A stretch of DNA of 64,000 bases from NCBI GenBank assembly GCA_963701735.1, contig CAVPBI010000010.1, forward strand, positions 310,001 through 374,000. Direction: 5' to 3'. A program made the position numbers and the translations under genes. The notes under the pieces are model-generated. The model was not told where the DNA came from, ran no database searches, and saw only the letters and a list, made by a program, of their open reading frames with translations. Shown one piece after another: positions 8,408-17,186 of the stretch. The stretch is from CAWABB01 sp963701735. Its GTDB lineage: Bacteria > Bacteroidota > Ignavibacteria > UBA10030 > UBA6906. The stretch's first letter is position 1; every line of letters starts with the position of its first letter.

Positions 8408-10075
8408 ATGCAGACCGGTGACCACGATGCAATCAAGGCGCGGACACAAGCCTGGAGGGGAGCGTATCGCGAACCCGGACAGGACGGCCGGTTGACGTTC
8501 ACGACCGTCAGCGGCGAACAGATCCAGCCGCTGTACACCCCCGACGACATCGCGCACATCAATTTCCTCTCCGATATCGGATACCCCGGGGAATACCCGT
8601 ACACGCGCGGGATCCATCCCACGATGTACCGCGGGAAGCTCTGGACGATGCGGCAGTTTGCGGGCTTCGGAACGCCGGAGGACACGAACGCGCGGTATCA
8701 CTTCCTCCTCCAGAACGGGCAGACCGGTCTCTCCGTCGCCTTTGATCTCCCGACGCTGATGGGGCGCGACGCGGACGATCTCCTGGCCGAAGGGGAGGTC
8801 GGCATCTGCGGCGTCTCTGTGAGTTCGCTCGTCGATATGGAAACGCTGTTCCACGGGATCCCGCTGGGAGACGTCTCGACGTCCATGACCATCAATTCTC
8901 CGGCGGCCATGGCGCTCGCGCTCTACGTGGCTGTCGCCGAGGCGCAGGGGGCGAAGCGAGCATCGCTCCGGGGAACGATCCAGACGGACATCCTGAAGGA
9001 GTACATCGCGCAGAAGGAATGGATCTACCCGCCGCGCCCGTCGATGAGGATCGTCACCGACATGGTGGAGTTCTGCGCGCGGGAGATGCCGCTCTGGAAC
9101 CCGATCTCCGTGAGCGGCTATCACATCCGCGAGGCGGGCTCGACCGCGGTGCAGGAGCTCGCGTTCACCCTCGCCGACGGCTTCGCATACGTGGAGGCCG
9201 GCATCGAGCGCGGGATGGATGTGGACTCGTTCGCTCCGCGCCTCTCGTTCTTCTTCAACTCCCATCTCGATTTCTTCGAGGAGATCGCCAAGTTCCGGGC
9301 CGCCCGGAGGATCTGGGCAAAGCGCATGCGGAACACGTACGGCGCCCGCAACCCGCGCTCATGGACACTCAGATTCCATACCCAGACGGCGGGATGCACG
9401 CTCACGGCTCAGCAGCCCGAGAACAACATCATCCGGACCGCGTTCCAGGCCCTGGCGGGCGTGCTCGGGGGAACGCAATCGCTCCATACGAATTCGATGG
9501 ACGAAACGCTGGCACTGCCCTCGGAGAAGGCGGTGACGATCGCGCTGCGGACGCAGCAGATCATCGCGCACGAGATCGGCGTGATCAACACTGCCGACCC
9601 GCTCGGGGGCTCCTACTTCGTCGAGGCGCTGACGGACAAAATGGAACGTGAAGCCGAAGCGTACTTCGAGCGGATCGACGCGCTCGGCGGCGTGATCCCG
9701 GCGATCGAGCAGGGCTTCTTCCAGCGTGAGATCGCGGACGCGGCCTATCGCTATCAGATGTCGCTCGACGCCGGCGAAAAGGTTATCGTGGGCATGAACC
9801 GGTTCGCCGACCCGGATGAGGAGCAGACGATTCCGATCCTCGAGATCTCGCCCGGGGTGGAGAAGAGCCAGCGGAAACGGCTCGCGGACCTGCGGGCGAA
9901 CCGGAGCCAGGGCGACGTCGACCGCACGCTCGGGATCCTGAAGGAGGCCGCGCGGAACGGCGGAAACCTCATGCCTCCGCTCCTGGAATGCGTCCGGGCA
10001 TATGCAACACTGGGCGAGATGTGCGGTTCGCTCGCCGAGATTTTCGGGTTGTACGAGGAGCAGGCGGTGTTCTGA
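8408..10075 (+). CDS. Adenosylcobalamin-dependent acyl-CoA mutase, large subunit (isobutyryl-CoA mutase-like)
   Basis: A 555-residue catalytic TIM-barrel subunit of the methylmalonyl-CoA mutase superfamily without the C-terminal B12-binding domain, so it needs a separate small subunit that is not in the window. It aligns with Propionibacterium methylmalonyl-CoA mutase with a constant offset of five residues (PTMY, WTMRQ, LSVAFDLPT, LKEYIAQKEWIYPP, SGYHIREAG with His239). At the two positions that set substrate choice it has Phe84 (Tyr89 in methylmalonyl-CoA mutase) and Gln202 (Arg207), the pair found in isobutyryl-CoA mutases; Ala111 argues against 2-hydroxyisobutyryl-CoA mutase. The likely reaction is therefore isobutyryl-CoA to n-butyryl-CoA or a similar uncharged acyl-CoA. 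The substrate is inference. Confidence 0.82.
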   Translation: MQTGDHDAIKARTQAWRGAYREPGQDGRLTFTTVSGEQIQPLYTPDDIAHINFLSDIGYPGEYPYTRGIHPTMYRGKLWTMRQFAGFGTPEDTNARYHFLLQNGQTGLSVAFDLPTLMGRDADDLLAEGEVGICGVSVSSLVDMETLFHGIPLGDVSTSMTINSPAAMALALYVAVAEAQGAKRASLRGTIQTDILKEYIAQKEWIYPPRPSMRIVTDMVEFCAREMPLWNPISVSGYHIREAGSTAVQELAFTLADGFAYVEAGIERGMDVDSFAPRLSFFFNSHLDFFEEIAKFRAARRIWAKRMRNTYGARNPRSWTLRFHTQTAGCTLTAQQPENNIIRTAFQALAGVLGGTQSLHTNSMDETLALPSEKAVTIALRTQQIIAHEIGVINTADPLGGSYFVEALTDKMEREAEAYFERIDALGGVIPAIEQGFFQREIADAAYRYQMSLDAGEKVIVGMNRFADPDEEQTIPILEISPGVEKSQRKRLADLRANRSQGDVDRTLGILKEAARNGGNLMPPLLECVRAYATLGEMCGSLAEIFGLYEEQAVF

Positions 10076-10237
10076 CGTGCCGGGAGCTCATACGACCGCA
10101 TGCGAGACCGGGGGAGGGGGAAGAACACCGGGCGACGCTTCGGAAGAAAGCGGGCCGTGGTGCGAGAGCAGGTTGGTGACAGGCGCGGAAGCAGCAGACG
10201 GAAGATGCGCAACAGCAGACGTGAGGAGTAGGAACAC

Positions 10238-11362
10238 ATGGCGAAAGCAACCGTAGCGGTCTTGAGGACGACTCCTGCAAGCGTGCTGGAGGACTACCAG
10301 CGGCTCGCGGAGCTCGCGGGCATGCGTGAGGCGCTGACGCCCGGCGCCACGACGATCCTGAAAGACAACATCTCCTGGCACTTCCCGTTCCCGGCGGCCA
10401 ATACGACGCCATGGCAGCTGGAGGGGACTATCCTCGCGCTCCGGAAGGCCGGATTCGACTCCATCACGTGCGTCCAGAACAAGACGGTGGTGACCGACGC
10501 GTTCAAGGGGGAGGACCTGAACGGGTATGTCCCGCTCTTCCGTCAATACGGCATTCCCGTCCTTTTCAACTTCAGGCCGTCGGACATGCAGTGGGTCCCG
10601 TACAGGCCGAAGCGCCGGATGCACGTCCTCGACACCATCTATCCCGAAGGCATCACGATTCCCGACTACTTCTTCGGGAAGAACATCGTCCACCTGCCGA
10701 CCGTGAAGTGCCATATCTACACCACGACGACAGGGGCGATGAAGAACGCCTTCGGCGGCCTGCTGAACACCAAGCGCCACTACACGCATTCCTGGATCCA
10801 CCGCACGCTCGTCGATCTCCTCGCGATCCAGAAAGAGATCCATACAGGCATCTTCGCGATGATGGACGGGACCACCGCGGGGAACGGACCCGGCCCCAGA
10901 ACGATGTACCCGGAGGTCAAGAACGTGATCCTGGCCAGCGCAGACCAGGTCGCAATCGACGCCGTCGCCGCGAAGCTGATGGGCTTCGACCCGCTCTCGC
11001 TCGAGTATATCCGCGTTGCGCACCAGGACGGCCTCGGCGTCGGGGACGTGCGCGAGATCGAGCTCGTCGGCGATGACATCTCGCGCGAGTCGTGGGGTTT
11101 CACGGTCGGAAACAATGGGGTGAGCCTGTTCGGAAACCTCGCATGGTTCGGACCCCTGAAAGGGATGCAGAAGCTCTTCTTCAGAACGCCGATGGTGCAC
11201 CTCTTCATTTTCGGGTCCGAGGCGTACCACGATTACTACCGCTGGCCGGTCAAGGACCGGCGGGTGTTCGAGGCGTGGAAGGCCGGCACGCCGTGGGGAG
11301 GGCTCTTCACCGACTATGAGCGCAGGCGGGCGGCCCGTGAATCGAGCGGCGCCGCCGCGTAG
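10238..11362 (+). CDS. DUF362 domain-containing protein
   Basis: A 374-residue soluble protein of the DUF362 family, recognised from the IVHLPTVKCHIYTTTTGAMKNAFGGLL block, the FAMMDGTTAGNGPGP motif and the SADQVAIDAVAAKLMGFDP segment. No C-terminal ferredoxin-type cysteine cluster is present, unlike some members. The function of the family is unknown; some members are linked to metal or cofactor processing. A good ribosome binding site (GAGGAG) precedes the ATG. The 162 bases between the mutase gene and this one hold no gene or promoter that I can support. Confidence 0.75.
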   Translation: MAKATVAVLRTTPASVLEDYQRLAELAGMREALTPGATTILKDNISWHFPFPAANTTPWQLEGTILALRKAGFDSITCVQNKTVVTDAFKGEDLNGYVPLFRQYGIPVLFNFRPSDMQWVPYRPKRRMHVLDTIYPEGITIPDYFFGKNIVHLPTVKCHIYTTTTGAMKNAFGGLLNTKRHYTHSWIHRTLVDLLAIQKEIHTGIFAMMDGTTAGNGPGPRTMYPEVKNVILASADQVAIDAVAAKLMGFDPLSLEYIRVAHQDGLGVGDVREIELVGDDISRESWGFTVGNNGVSLFGNLAWFGPLKGMQKLFFRTPMVHLFIFGSEAYHDYYRWPVKDRRVFEAWKAGTPWGGLFTDYERRRAARESSGAAA

Positions 11363-11386
11363 ACAACCAATCACCCCGTACCTCAC

Positions 11387-12278
11387 GTGACTACCCGATC
11401 CCGCGCCGAGGCGGCACTGCTGGGAACCACGCTGATCTGGGGCGGCACGTTCGCCGTCGTGAAGATCGGCATGCGGGACGTGTCGCCCCTGCTCCTGATA
11501 GCCATCCGGTTCCTGCTGGGCGGCGGGCTCATGCTCCTCCTGCTTGGCCGCAGGCTGTTTCCCATCCCGGGCCAGGCAATTCTGAAAGGGAGCATCCTCG
11601 CCGCGTTTCTCTTCCTCGGGTTCGTAACGCAGAACATCGGCCTCACCATCACGACGGCCTCCAAATCTGCGTTCATCACCGGCATGATGGTCATCTTCGT
11701 GCCGTTGCTCCAGGTGGTGATCGAGCGCAGGCCTCCGCGACTCGGGAACGTGGTGGGCGTCGCGATCGTCACGCTCGGCCTCTGGTTCCTGACCTCCCCG
11801 GCCGGGGAGTCGTTCAACAGCGGCGATGCGCTGACGATGCTCTGCTCCGTCCTGTTCGCCGTGTACATCGTCTACCTGGACGTCGTCTCGAAGGAGATGA
11901 CGACCGAGCAGCTGGTCATCATCCAGATGGTGGCTAACCGGCGTTATGGCCCTCGTCGCCACCGCGCTGTTCGAAACGCCACGGCTGGTCCCTTCGACGC
12001 AGGCGATCGCCTCGCTCGTCTATCTGACGCTGCTCGCGACCGTGCTGACCACGTACGTCCAGACCCGCTTTCAAAAGGAGACCACGCCAACGAGGGCGGT
12101 GGTGATCTTCTCCATCGAGCCTGTGATCGCGACCGTGATTGCCTATGTCCTGCTCGGGGAGACCCTCGGACCGCTCGGCGTGCTCGGCGGGGCGCTGATC
12201 ATCGCGGGCGTGCTGGTCTCGGAGTTCGCCGACGCCGTCCCGTTCCTGCGTCGGGGCGGCGAACCCGGCGATTCTTGA
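11387..12278 (+). CDS. EamA-family (DMT) transporter (single-base frameshift)
   Basis: A ten-helix drug/metabolite transporter built from two EamA repeats. The first repeat is read from GTG 11387 (LIWGGTFAVVKIGMRDVSPLLL, TASKSAFITGMMVIFVPLLQ); after MTTEQLVIIQMV the frame is lost, and the second repeat resumes one frame over (LTGVMALVATALFETP, FSIEPVIATVIAYVLLGE) to the stop at 12276-12278. Removing one base at about 11931-11935 rejoins them into a normal 296-residue protein. Substrate unknown. In the unshifted frame translation would run on into acyP, which explains an apparent long reading frame to 12586. Confidence 0.8.
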
Positions 12279-12303
12279 TTTTCATCAGGGGAGCGAGTAT
12301 ACT
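12275..12303 (+). promoter_or_regulatory. Promoter of acyP-ispF, predicted near-leaderless
   Basis: TTGATT (12275-12280), 17 bases, TATACT (12298-12303). The acyP ATG is at 12314, so the leader would be about four bases. The -35 box overlaps the stop of the transporter gene. Confidence 0.6.
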
Positions 12304-12313
12304 TTCGCATTCC

Positions 12314-12586
12314 ATGACCGCCCGCGCGCACATGGTCGTCAGGGGGTTGGTGCAGGGTGTCGGATTCCGGTGGTTCGTGGCCCGGCGCGCGAACGCGCTC
12401 GGGCTCACAGGGTACGCCAGAAACCTGATCGATGGGGCGGTCGAAATCGAAGCGGAGGGCGACCGCTCGCTTGTCGAGGCGTTGATAGGCGATGTCCGCG
12501 TCGGTCCGCGTTCGGCCCACGTGCAGGATCTCATGATAGACTGGAAGGAGCCCAGCCACGAGTCAGGGCAATTCATCATCCGATAG
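12314..12586 (+). CDS. acyP: Acylphosphatase
   Basis: A 90-residue enzyme that hydrolyses acyl phosphates such as acetyl or carbamoyl phosphate. The family signature is complete: GLVQGVGFRWFV with the phosphate-binding Arg19, and GYARNL with the catalytic Asn37. The first ATG after the promoter at 12275-12303 is used. The ispF GTG follows one base after the stop, so the two are probably co-transcribed. Confidence 0.92.
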   Translation: MTARAHMVVRGLVQGVGFRWFVARRANALGLTGYARNLIDGAVEIEAEGDRSLVEALIGDVRVGPRSAHVQDLMIDWKEPSHESGQFIIR

Positions 12587-12587
12587 C

Positions 12588-13076
12588 GTGCCGTCCGCTC
12601 TTCCGCGCGTCGGCTTTGGATACGACGTGCACCGCCTTGTGGAGGGGAGGCCGCTGATCCTCGGCGGCGTGGAAATCCCTTCGCCAAAGGGGCTTGACGG
12701 CCATTCCGATGCCGACGTAGTCCTCCACGCGCTGGCCGACGCCCTGCTCGGGGCCGCGGCGCTGGGAGACATCGGCCGCCATTTCCCCAATACGGACCCC
12801 CGGTACAAGGGGATCTCGAGTCTGATCCTTCTCGGGCACGTGGCGGACCTCCTGCGGAAGCACCGGTTCGCCGTCGTAAATGCAGACATCACACTGCTTC
12901 TCGAAGCTCCGAAGATCGCGCCGCACGTGGAACGGATGCGGGGAACCATCGCGCGCGCGCTGGCCATCACGCCCGAGCAGGTCTCAGTGAAGGCCACCAC
13001 GGGCGAGGGGATGGGCTTCGTCGGCACTGGCGAAGGGGCTGCCGCCTATGCCGCTGTCCTTCTGATGAACTCGTGA
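12588..13076 (+). CDS. ispF: 2-C-methyl-D-erythritol 2,4-cyclodiphosphate synthase
   Basis: IspF forms the cyclic diphosphate intermediate of the MEP isoprenoid pathway. The 162-residue protein has the zinc-site residues in GYDVHRL and GHSDADVVLHALADALLG, the DIGRHFPNTDP block and the KATTGEGMGFVGTGEG motif. It starts with GTG at 12588, one base after acyP. The isoprenoid product supplies the lipid carrier that the following DedA and PAP2 proteins are expected to handle. Confidence 0.95.
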   Translation: MPSALPRVGFGYDVHRLVEGRPLILGGVEIPSPKGLDGHSDADVVLHALADALLGAAALGDIGRHFPNTDPRYKGISSLILLGHVADLLRKHRFAVVNADITLLLEAPKIAPHVERMRGTIARALAITPEQVSVKATTGEGMGFVGTGEGAAAYAAVLLMNS

Positions 13077-13115
13077 TCGCCCCCCGTCACTCTCGCCGGT
13101 AGCGCAGGAATCACT

Positions 13116-13730
13116 GTGGAAGACTTCGTCTCATCCCTCATCCATCTCGACCCCACGCTGGTTCTTCTCGCAGTCCTTGCGGTAGCCTTTCTTGAAAACC
13201 TGCTGCCGCCGTTCCCCTCTGACGTGCTCGTGGTGGCGGCCGGCTCCCTGGTCGGTCTCGGAACGGTCGGATTCGTTCACGTCCTGCTTGTCGCGGCGAT
13301 CGGGAGCACCCTCGGCTTCGTTGTCATGTACTTCATCGGGAAGTGGTTCGGGCACCGGATCCTCGCTGAGGGCCGGCTGCCATTTATCCCTCCGGGCGCC
13401 GTGCGAACGGTGCACGGGTGGTTCGAACGCTACGGGTACTGGCTGATCATCGCCAACCGCTTCCTGGCCGGGACGCGGGCAGTGGTCGCGTTTTTCGCGG
13501 GAATGTCCGACCTCAAGCTGGGCGCGACAGTCGCCCTCTCGTTTGCCAGCTCGCTGCTCTGGAACGGGATCCTGGTGACAGCCGGATTCGTCCTTGGCAA
13601 CAACTGGGAGCGGGTCGGGTTCTATCTGACGACCTACAGCCAGGTGGTCACCGGCATCGTCGTCCTGGTCATCATCGTCCTCGTGATCCGCTACTTCTCG
13701 ACGCGCAACGGGCGTCCGGTGGATCCATGA
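13116..13730 (+). CDS. DedA family membrane protein
   Basis: A 204-residue polytopic protein of the DedA/VTT family, with ENLLPPFPSDVLVVAAGSLVG near the N-terminus, the FVVMYFIGKWFGHRI segment and the F-x-AGTRAVVAFFAGMS motif that carries the conserved arginine. Members of this family recycle undecaprenyl phosphate or other lipids across the membrane. The start is GTG 13116. The stop overlaps the ATG of the PAP2 gene (ATGA, 13727-13730), which also handles lipid phosphates, so a shared role in lipid-carrier recycling is plausible. Confidence 0.85.
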   Translation: MEDFVSSLIHLDPTLVLLAVLAVAFLENLLPPFPSDVLVVAAGSLVGLGTVGFVHVLLVAAIGSTLGFVVMYFIGKWFGHRILAEGRLPFIPPGAVRTVHGWFERYGYWLIIANRFLAGTRAVVAFFAGMSDLKLGATVALSFASSLLWNGILVTAGFVLGNNWERVGFYLTTYSQVVTGIVVLVIIVLVIRYFSTRNGRPVDP

Positions 13731-14336
13731 TCGACGTCATCCTGGAGTGGGACAGACAATTGTTCCACCTTCTGAACACGTCGCTCGCAACGCCGATCGG
13801 CGACGCGCTCTGGCCGGTCATCACCCACTACGACCGGTTCCCGGCGGTCCGGGTTGCGCTCGTGCTCGTCTGGCTCGTGCTCATCGTGAAAGGGGGGCGG
13901 CGCGGGCGTATGGCGGCCCTGGTGCTGGTGCCCGTGATCATCGTGTCGGATCAGCTCAACAGCCAGGTGATCAAGGAGTTCGTCGGACGGCCCCGGCCCT
14001 GTCATCTGGTGAACGGGGTGAGGATCATGAACGATATTCGGATGCTCGTCGATTGCGGCCCCGGCTTCGCGTTCACGTCGTCGCATGCGGTGAACAACGC
14101 GGCGGCTGCGACGGTCCTCTCGTACTACTACCCCCGGTGGACGTGGGCGTTCATCCTGTGGGCAGCCCTCGTCGCCCTCTCCCGTGTTTTTGTCGGCGTC
14201 CACTACCCGCTCGACGTCGTCTCGGGGGCGGTCCTTGGCTCGGGTGTCGCGTATCTCATGATCCTTGCGGCTGAGCGTGCTGTTCAATCCGTCGCACGTC
14301 ATCGGTCGGGATCGAACGATGCGAATTCCCGCATGA
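13727..14336 (+). CDS. PAP2-family lipid phosphatase (undecaprenyl-diphosphatase-like)
   Basis: An integral-membrane phosphatase with the three PAP2 motifs: KEFVGRPRP, the SSH of FTSSHAVNNAA (usually PSGH) and SRVFVGVHYPLDVVSG. It probably dephosphorylates undecaprenyl diphosphate or a phosphatidyl phosphate. As written, the frame runs without a stop into lnt, which would make a PAP2-Lnt fusion. One extra base late in the gene would instead put it in frame with the TGA at 14334-14336, which overlaps the lnt ATG exactly as neighbouring genes do and gives a 202-residue protein of normal length. I therefore annotate two genes and place the end at 14336. Confidence 0.75.
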
Positions 14337-16003
14337 GCATGCCGCCCGTCCATAGCGGCAGCCGGCTCTTCGTCGTGAGACTGTCCCTGACCGTCGCCGC
14401 AGGGCTTCTCCTTGGATTCTCTTTCCCGCCGAGCACCGTCGGCGCGCTTGCCCTCGTGGGGCTGGTGCCACTGTTGATCGTCCTCGCCGACATCGACCGC
14501 GTATGGGCGGGCCTGCGATGGGTGTATCTCGCGATGGCGGTGTTCCATGTGATTACGCTGAACTGGACGGGCGGCTATGAACACGGCCGGGACCCGTACA
14601 TGATGATTGCCGGAGGGATGACGATGCTCATCCACCCGCTCTTCTACTTTCTTCCGATGGGCGCATACCTCTTCGTCAAGCGCCACGCAGGTCCCTGGGC
14701 GGCTCTCCTCAGCCTGCCGTTCCTCTGGACGGGGTACGAGTTCAGCCACACGCTGACCGAATGGTCGTTCCCATGGCTGACGCTTGCGCACAGCCAGTCG
14801 TACAACCTGGCGGGGATGCAGTTCATCAGCATCACCGGGATCCTTGGACTCACGTTCTGGATCCTCCTGGTGAACGCGTCGGTCTTTGTGCTCTATTCGT
14901 CGGTTGCCGGAGGCCGGCTGACACTCGGATCGCGGCGCGGCGTCCTCGCACTCATCGGCATTCTGCTGCTGGTTGCGATTCCGTCGTTGCACGGGTGGTT
15001 CGTCCTGACAGCACCGGAGGCCTCGCCAGCCGCCCCGTTGCAGCGCCCTGTCACCGTGGGCATGATCCAGCCGGATTTCGATCCATGGCAGAAATGGTCG
15101 GTGGACGGCCCGGGGACGGTCCGGACATACCTGAGGATGACCGATTCGCTCCTGAATTCCGGATGCAGGGCCGATCTGGTTCTGTGGCCTGAGACGGCGA
15201 TTCCGTTCTTCGTGCTCAGCACGGAGGACGTCCCGACACGGGACCTGCAGGAGTCCGTGGACTCCATGGGGGTCGCTGTCCTGACGGGGCTTCCGCACCG
15301 CACCGTGTACCGCGATTCCAACGCCGCTCCGAGGAGCGCGAAGCGCGACCGCCGCACGGGCCAGCGGTATGATACGTTCAACGCCGCGGCGCTGATTGAA
15401 CCCTTCGACGGCCCGGCCCGGTGGCACGGGAAGATGAAGATGGTGCCGCTCGCGGAGAGAATTCCCTACTCGGAGTTCTTCTCCGGCTTCGACTTCCTGC
15501 GCTGGGAAGTCGGCATGGGAGGGTGGGCGATCGGCAAAGACACGGTCGTGTTCCGTGAGGAGCGGAGCGGCAGCCGGTTCAGCACGCAGATCTGCTACGA
15601 GTCCACCTATCCCGATTTCGTCGCGGAGTACGTCCGGCGCGGCGCCGAGTTCCTGACGATCATCACGATCGACAGCTGGTGGGGGCACATGTCCGGCGCG
15701 TTCCAGCACCACCGGATTGCTGTCTTTCGCGCGGTCGAGAACAGGCGCTGGATCGCGCGCTGCGCCGTGGGCGGGATTTCCTGTTACATCGATCCATACG
15801 GCAGGACGTATGACGACACCGAACTGTTCTCGCGCGCGGTCCTGTGCAGGACGATCGGCCGCGACAGCGAGTTGACGACGTACACGCGCGTGGGAAACGT
15901 CCTCGGGGAGGCCTGTCTCTGGATCTCCTGCCTGCTCGTCGCCGCAGCCGCGGGCGAGCGGGCCCTGCGCAAGCGCCGCACACGACTCTGGAGCATGCCA
16001 TGA
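14333..16003 (+). CDS. lnt: Apolipoprotein N-acyltransferase
   Basis: Lnt adds the third acyl chain to the N-terminal cysteine of lipoproteins in the inner membrane. The 556-residue protein has about seven N-terminal hydrophobic helices and a periplasmic nitrilase domain. The catalytic triad is visible: Glu in LWPETAIPFF, Lys in HGKMKMVPLAERIPY, and Cys in QICYESTYPDF. The ATG at 14333 gives a start (MSMPPVHSGSRLF) just before the first helix. The stop overlaps the ATG of the threonine aldolase gene (ATGA at 16000-16003). Its presence supports a diderm cell. Confidence 0.92.
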   Translation: MSMPPVHSGSRLFVVRLSLTVAAGLLLGFSFPPSTVGALALVGLVPLLIVLADIDRVWAGLRWVYLAMAVFHVITLNWTGGYEHGRDPYMMIAGGMTMLIHPLFYFLPMGAYLFVKRHAGPWAALLSLPFLWTGYEFSHTLTEWSFPWLTLAHSQSYNLAGMQFISITGILGLTFWILLVNASVFVLYSSVAGGRLTLGSRRGVLALIGILLLVAIPSLHGWFVLTAPEASPAAPLQRPVTVGMIQPDFDPWQKWSVDGPGTVRTYLRMTDSLLNSGCRADLVLWPETAIPFFVLSTEDVPTRDLQESVDSMGVAVLTGLPHRTVYRDSNAAPRSAKRDRRTGQRYDTFNAAALIEPFDGPARWHGKMKMVPLAERIPYSEFFSGFDFLRWEVGMGGWAIGKDTVVFREERSGSRFSTQICYESTYPDFVAEYVRRGAEFLTIITIDSWWGHMSGAFQHHRIAVFRAVENRRWIARCAVGGISCYIDPYGRTYDDTELFSRAVLCRTIGRDSELTTYTRVGNVLGEACLWISCLLVAAAAGERALRKRRTRLWSMP

Positions 16004-17025
16004 TAGATCTGCGAAGCGATACCGTCACGCGTCCTTCGGCCGCCATGCGCGAGGCAATGCACGGGGCTGAGGTTGGAGACGACGTGTTCGGAGAAGATCC
16101 CACCGTCAGGGAGCTGCAGGAGCGCGTCGCGGGAATCCTCGGGAAGGAAGCCGCGCTCTATGTGCCGAGCGGGACGATGGGGAATCAGATCTGCATCAAG
16201 GTGCACACGCAGGCCGGCGACGAGGTGATCGCCGAACGCGGCTCCCACGTCTTCAACTATGAGACCGCCGGTGCCGCGTTCCTTTCATCCGTGCAGATCC
16301 ATCCGGTCGAAGGGGTTCGGGGCGTCCTGGGCATCGAGGAGGTTCGCCAGGCTATCCGTCCGAAGCTCTACTATATGCCCCGGACCCGGTTGCTGTGCGT
16401 CGAGAACACGCACAACAGGGCGGGGGGCACCATCACCCCGCTGGAGTCGCTGGCCGCACTGAGCGATTTCGCGCGGGGAGAGGGGCTGAAGGTCCATCTC
16501 GACGGCGCGCGTCTCTGGAACGCCTGCGTCGCCACCGGCGTCGCTCCCGCAGCATACGCAGGGCACGCCGACTCGGTCTCCGTCTGCCTCTCGAAGGGGC
16601 TCGGCGCGCCGGTCGGGTCGGTCATCGCGGGGACAAAGGAATTCATCCAGGAAGCGCGCCACTACCGGAAGATCTTCGGGGGCGGGATGCGTCAGGCCGG
16701 CGTCATTGCCGCGGCAGGGTTGTATGCGCTGGAGCACAACAGGGAGCGCCTCCACGAGGACCACGAAAAGGCTGCCGTGCTCGCCCGGGCCCTCGGAGAC
16801 ATCCCGGGGATCGAGATCGATCCGCTGACCGTCCAGACAAACATTATCATTCTATCGGTGGCCCGCAGCGGGAAAATGCCGGAAGAAATCCTCGCCGCTT
16901 TGAAGGCGAAGGGCGTGCTCTTCTCCGCCGGTAACTATATGGGATTGCGTGCGGTTACGCACCTCGATGTGTCCATGGACGACGTCCGGAGGGCCGGAGA
17001 GGCGTTCCGCTCCATCTGGACATAG
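16000..17025 (+). CDS. ltaE: Low-specificity L-threonine aldolase
   Basis: A 341-residue PLP enzyme that cleaves L-threonine or L-allo-threonine to glycine and acetaldehyde. Diagnostic stretches are MIDLRSDTVTRPSAAMREAM, GDDVFGEDPTV, PSGTMGNQ, ENTHNRAGG, VHLDGARLWNA and the PLP lysine in CLSKGLGAPVGS. The ATG overlaps the lnt stop by four bases. The unlinked metabolic role suggests that it merely shares a message with the envelope genes. Confidence 0.92.
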   Translation: MIDLRSDTVTRPSAAMREAMHGAEVGDDVFGEDPTVRELQERVAGILGKEAALYVPSGTMGNQICIKVHTQAGDEVIAERGSHVFNYETAGAAFLSSVQIHPVEGVRGVLGIEEVRQAIRPKLYYMPRTRLLCVENTHNRAGGTITPLESLAALSDFARGEGLKVHLDGARLWNACVATGVAPAAYAGHADSVSVCLSKGLGAPVGSVIAGTKEFIQEARHYRKIFGGGMRQAGVIAAAGLYALEHNRERLHEDHEKAAVLARALGDIPGIEIDPLTVQTNIIILSVARSGKMPEEILAALKAKGVLFSAGNYMGLRAVTHLDVSMDDVRRAGEAFRSIWT

Positions 17026-17048
17026 GCTCGGTCCGGACATCCGCCGCC

Positions 17049-17083
17049 GGACAGGGTTCTCTCCCCGAAATAAGCCCCTGTCC
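17049..17083 (+). terminator. Possible hairpin terminator after ltaE
   Basis: GGACAGGG (17049-17056) and CCCTGTCC (17076-17083) can pair as an 8-bp stem around a 19-base loop, between ltaE and the next promoter. There is no T run, so its role as a terminator is uncertain. Confidence 0.35.
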
Positions 17084-17087
17084 TGAC

Positions 17088-17116
17088 TTGCATTTGAGCG
17101 GACCAAGGTCTATATT
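17088..17116 (+). promoter_or_regulatory. Promoter of the rimP-nusA-infB-pnp operon
   Basis: TTGCAT (17088-17093), 17 bases, TATATT (17111-17116). Transcription should start near 17123, about 11 bases before the hairpin at 17134 and 64 bases before rimP. Confidence 0.7.
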
Positions 17117-17133
17117 GATACAGCTGTACAGAG

Positions 17134-17159
17134 TAGCCCGTTTCGGGCTATTTTTGTTT
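17134..17159 (+). terminator. Promoter-proximal intrinsic terminator (leader attenuator)
   Basis: TAGCCCG (17134-17140), loop TTT, CGGGCTA (17144-17150), then TTTTTGTTT. It has the form of a classic intrinsic terminator but lies between the predicted start of transcription (about 17123) and the rimP ATG (17187). If functional it would end most transcripts after roughly 35 bases, so it probably acts as an attenuator of the operon that encodes NusA itself. Confidence 0.7.
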
Positions 17160-17186
17160 GAGGCAAGCGAACCCCGCCAGACGTCC

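Noticed and set aside
13418..13726. N-terminal extension of the PAP2 protein
   Set aside because: This stretch is the DedA gene in another frame; the PAP2 start is the ATG at 13727.
17088..17186. Upstream TTG extension of rimP
   Set aside because: It would translate through the promoter and terminator; ATG 17187 gives the family N-terminus.
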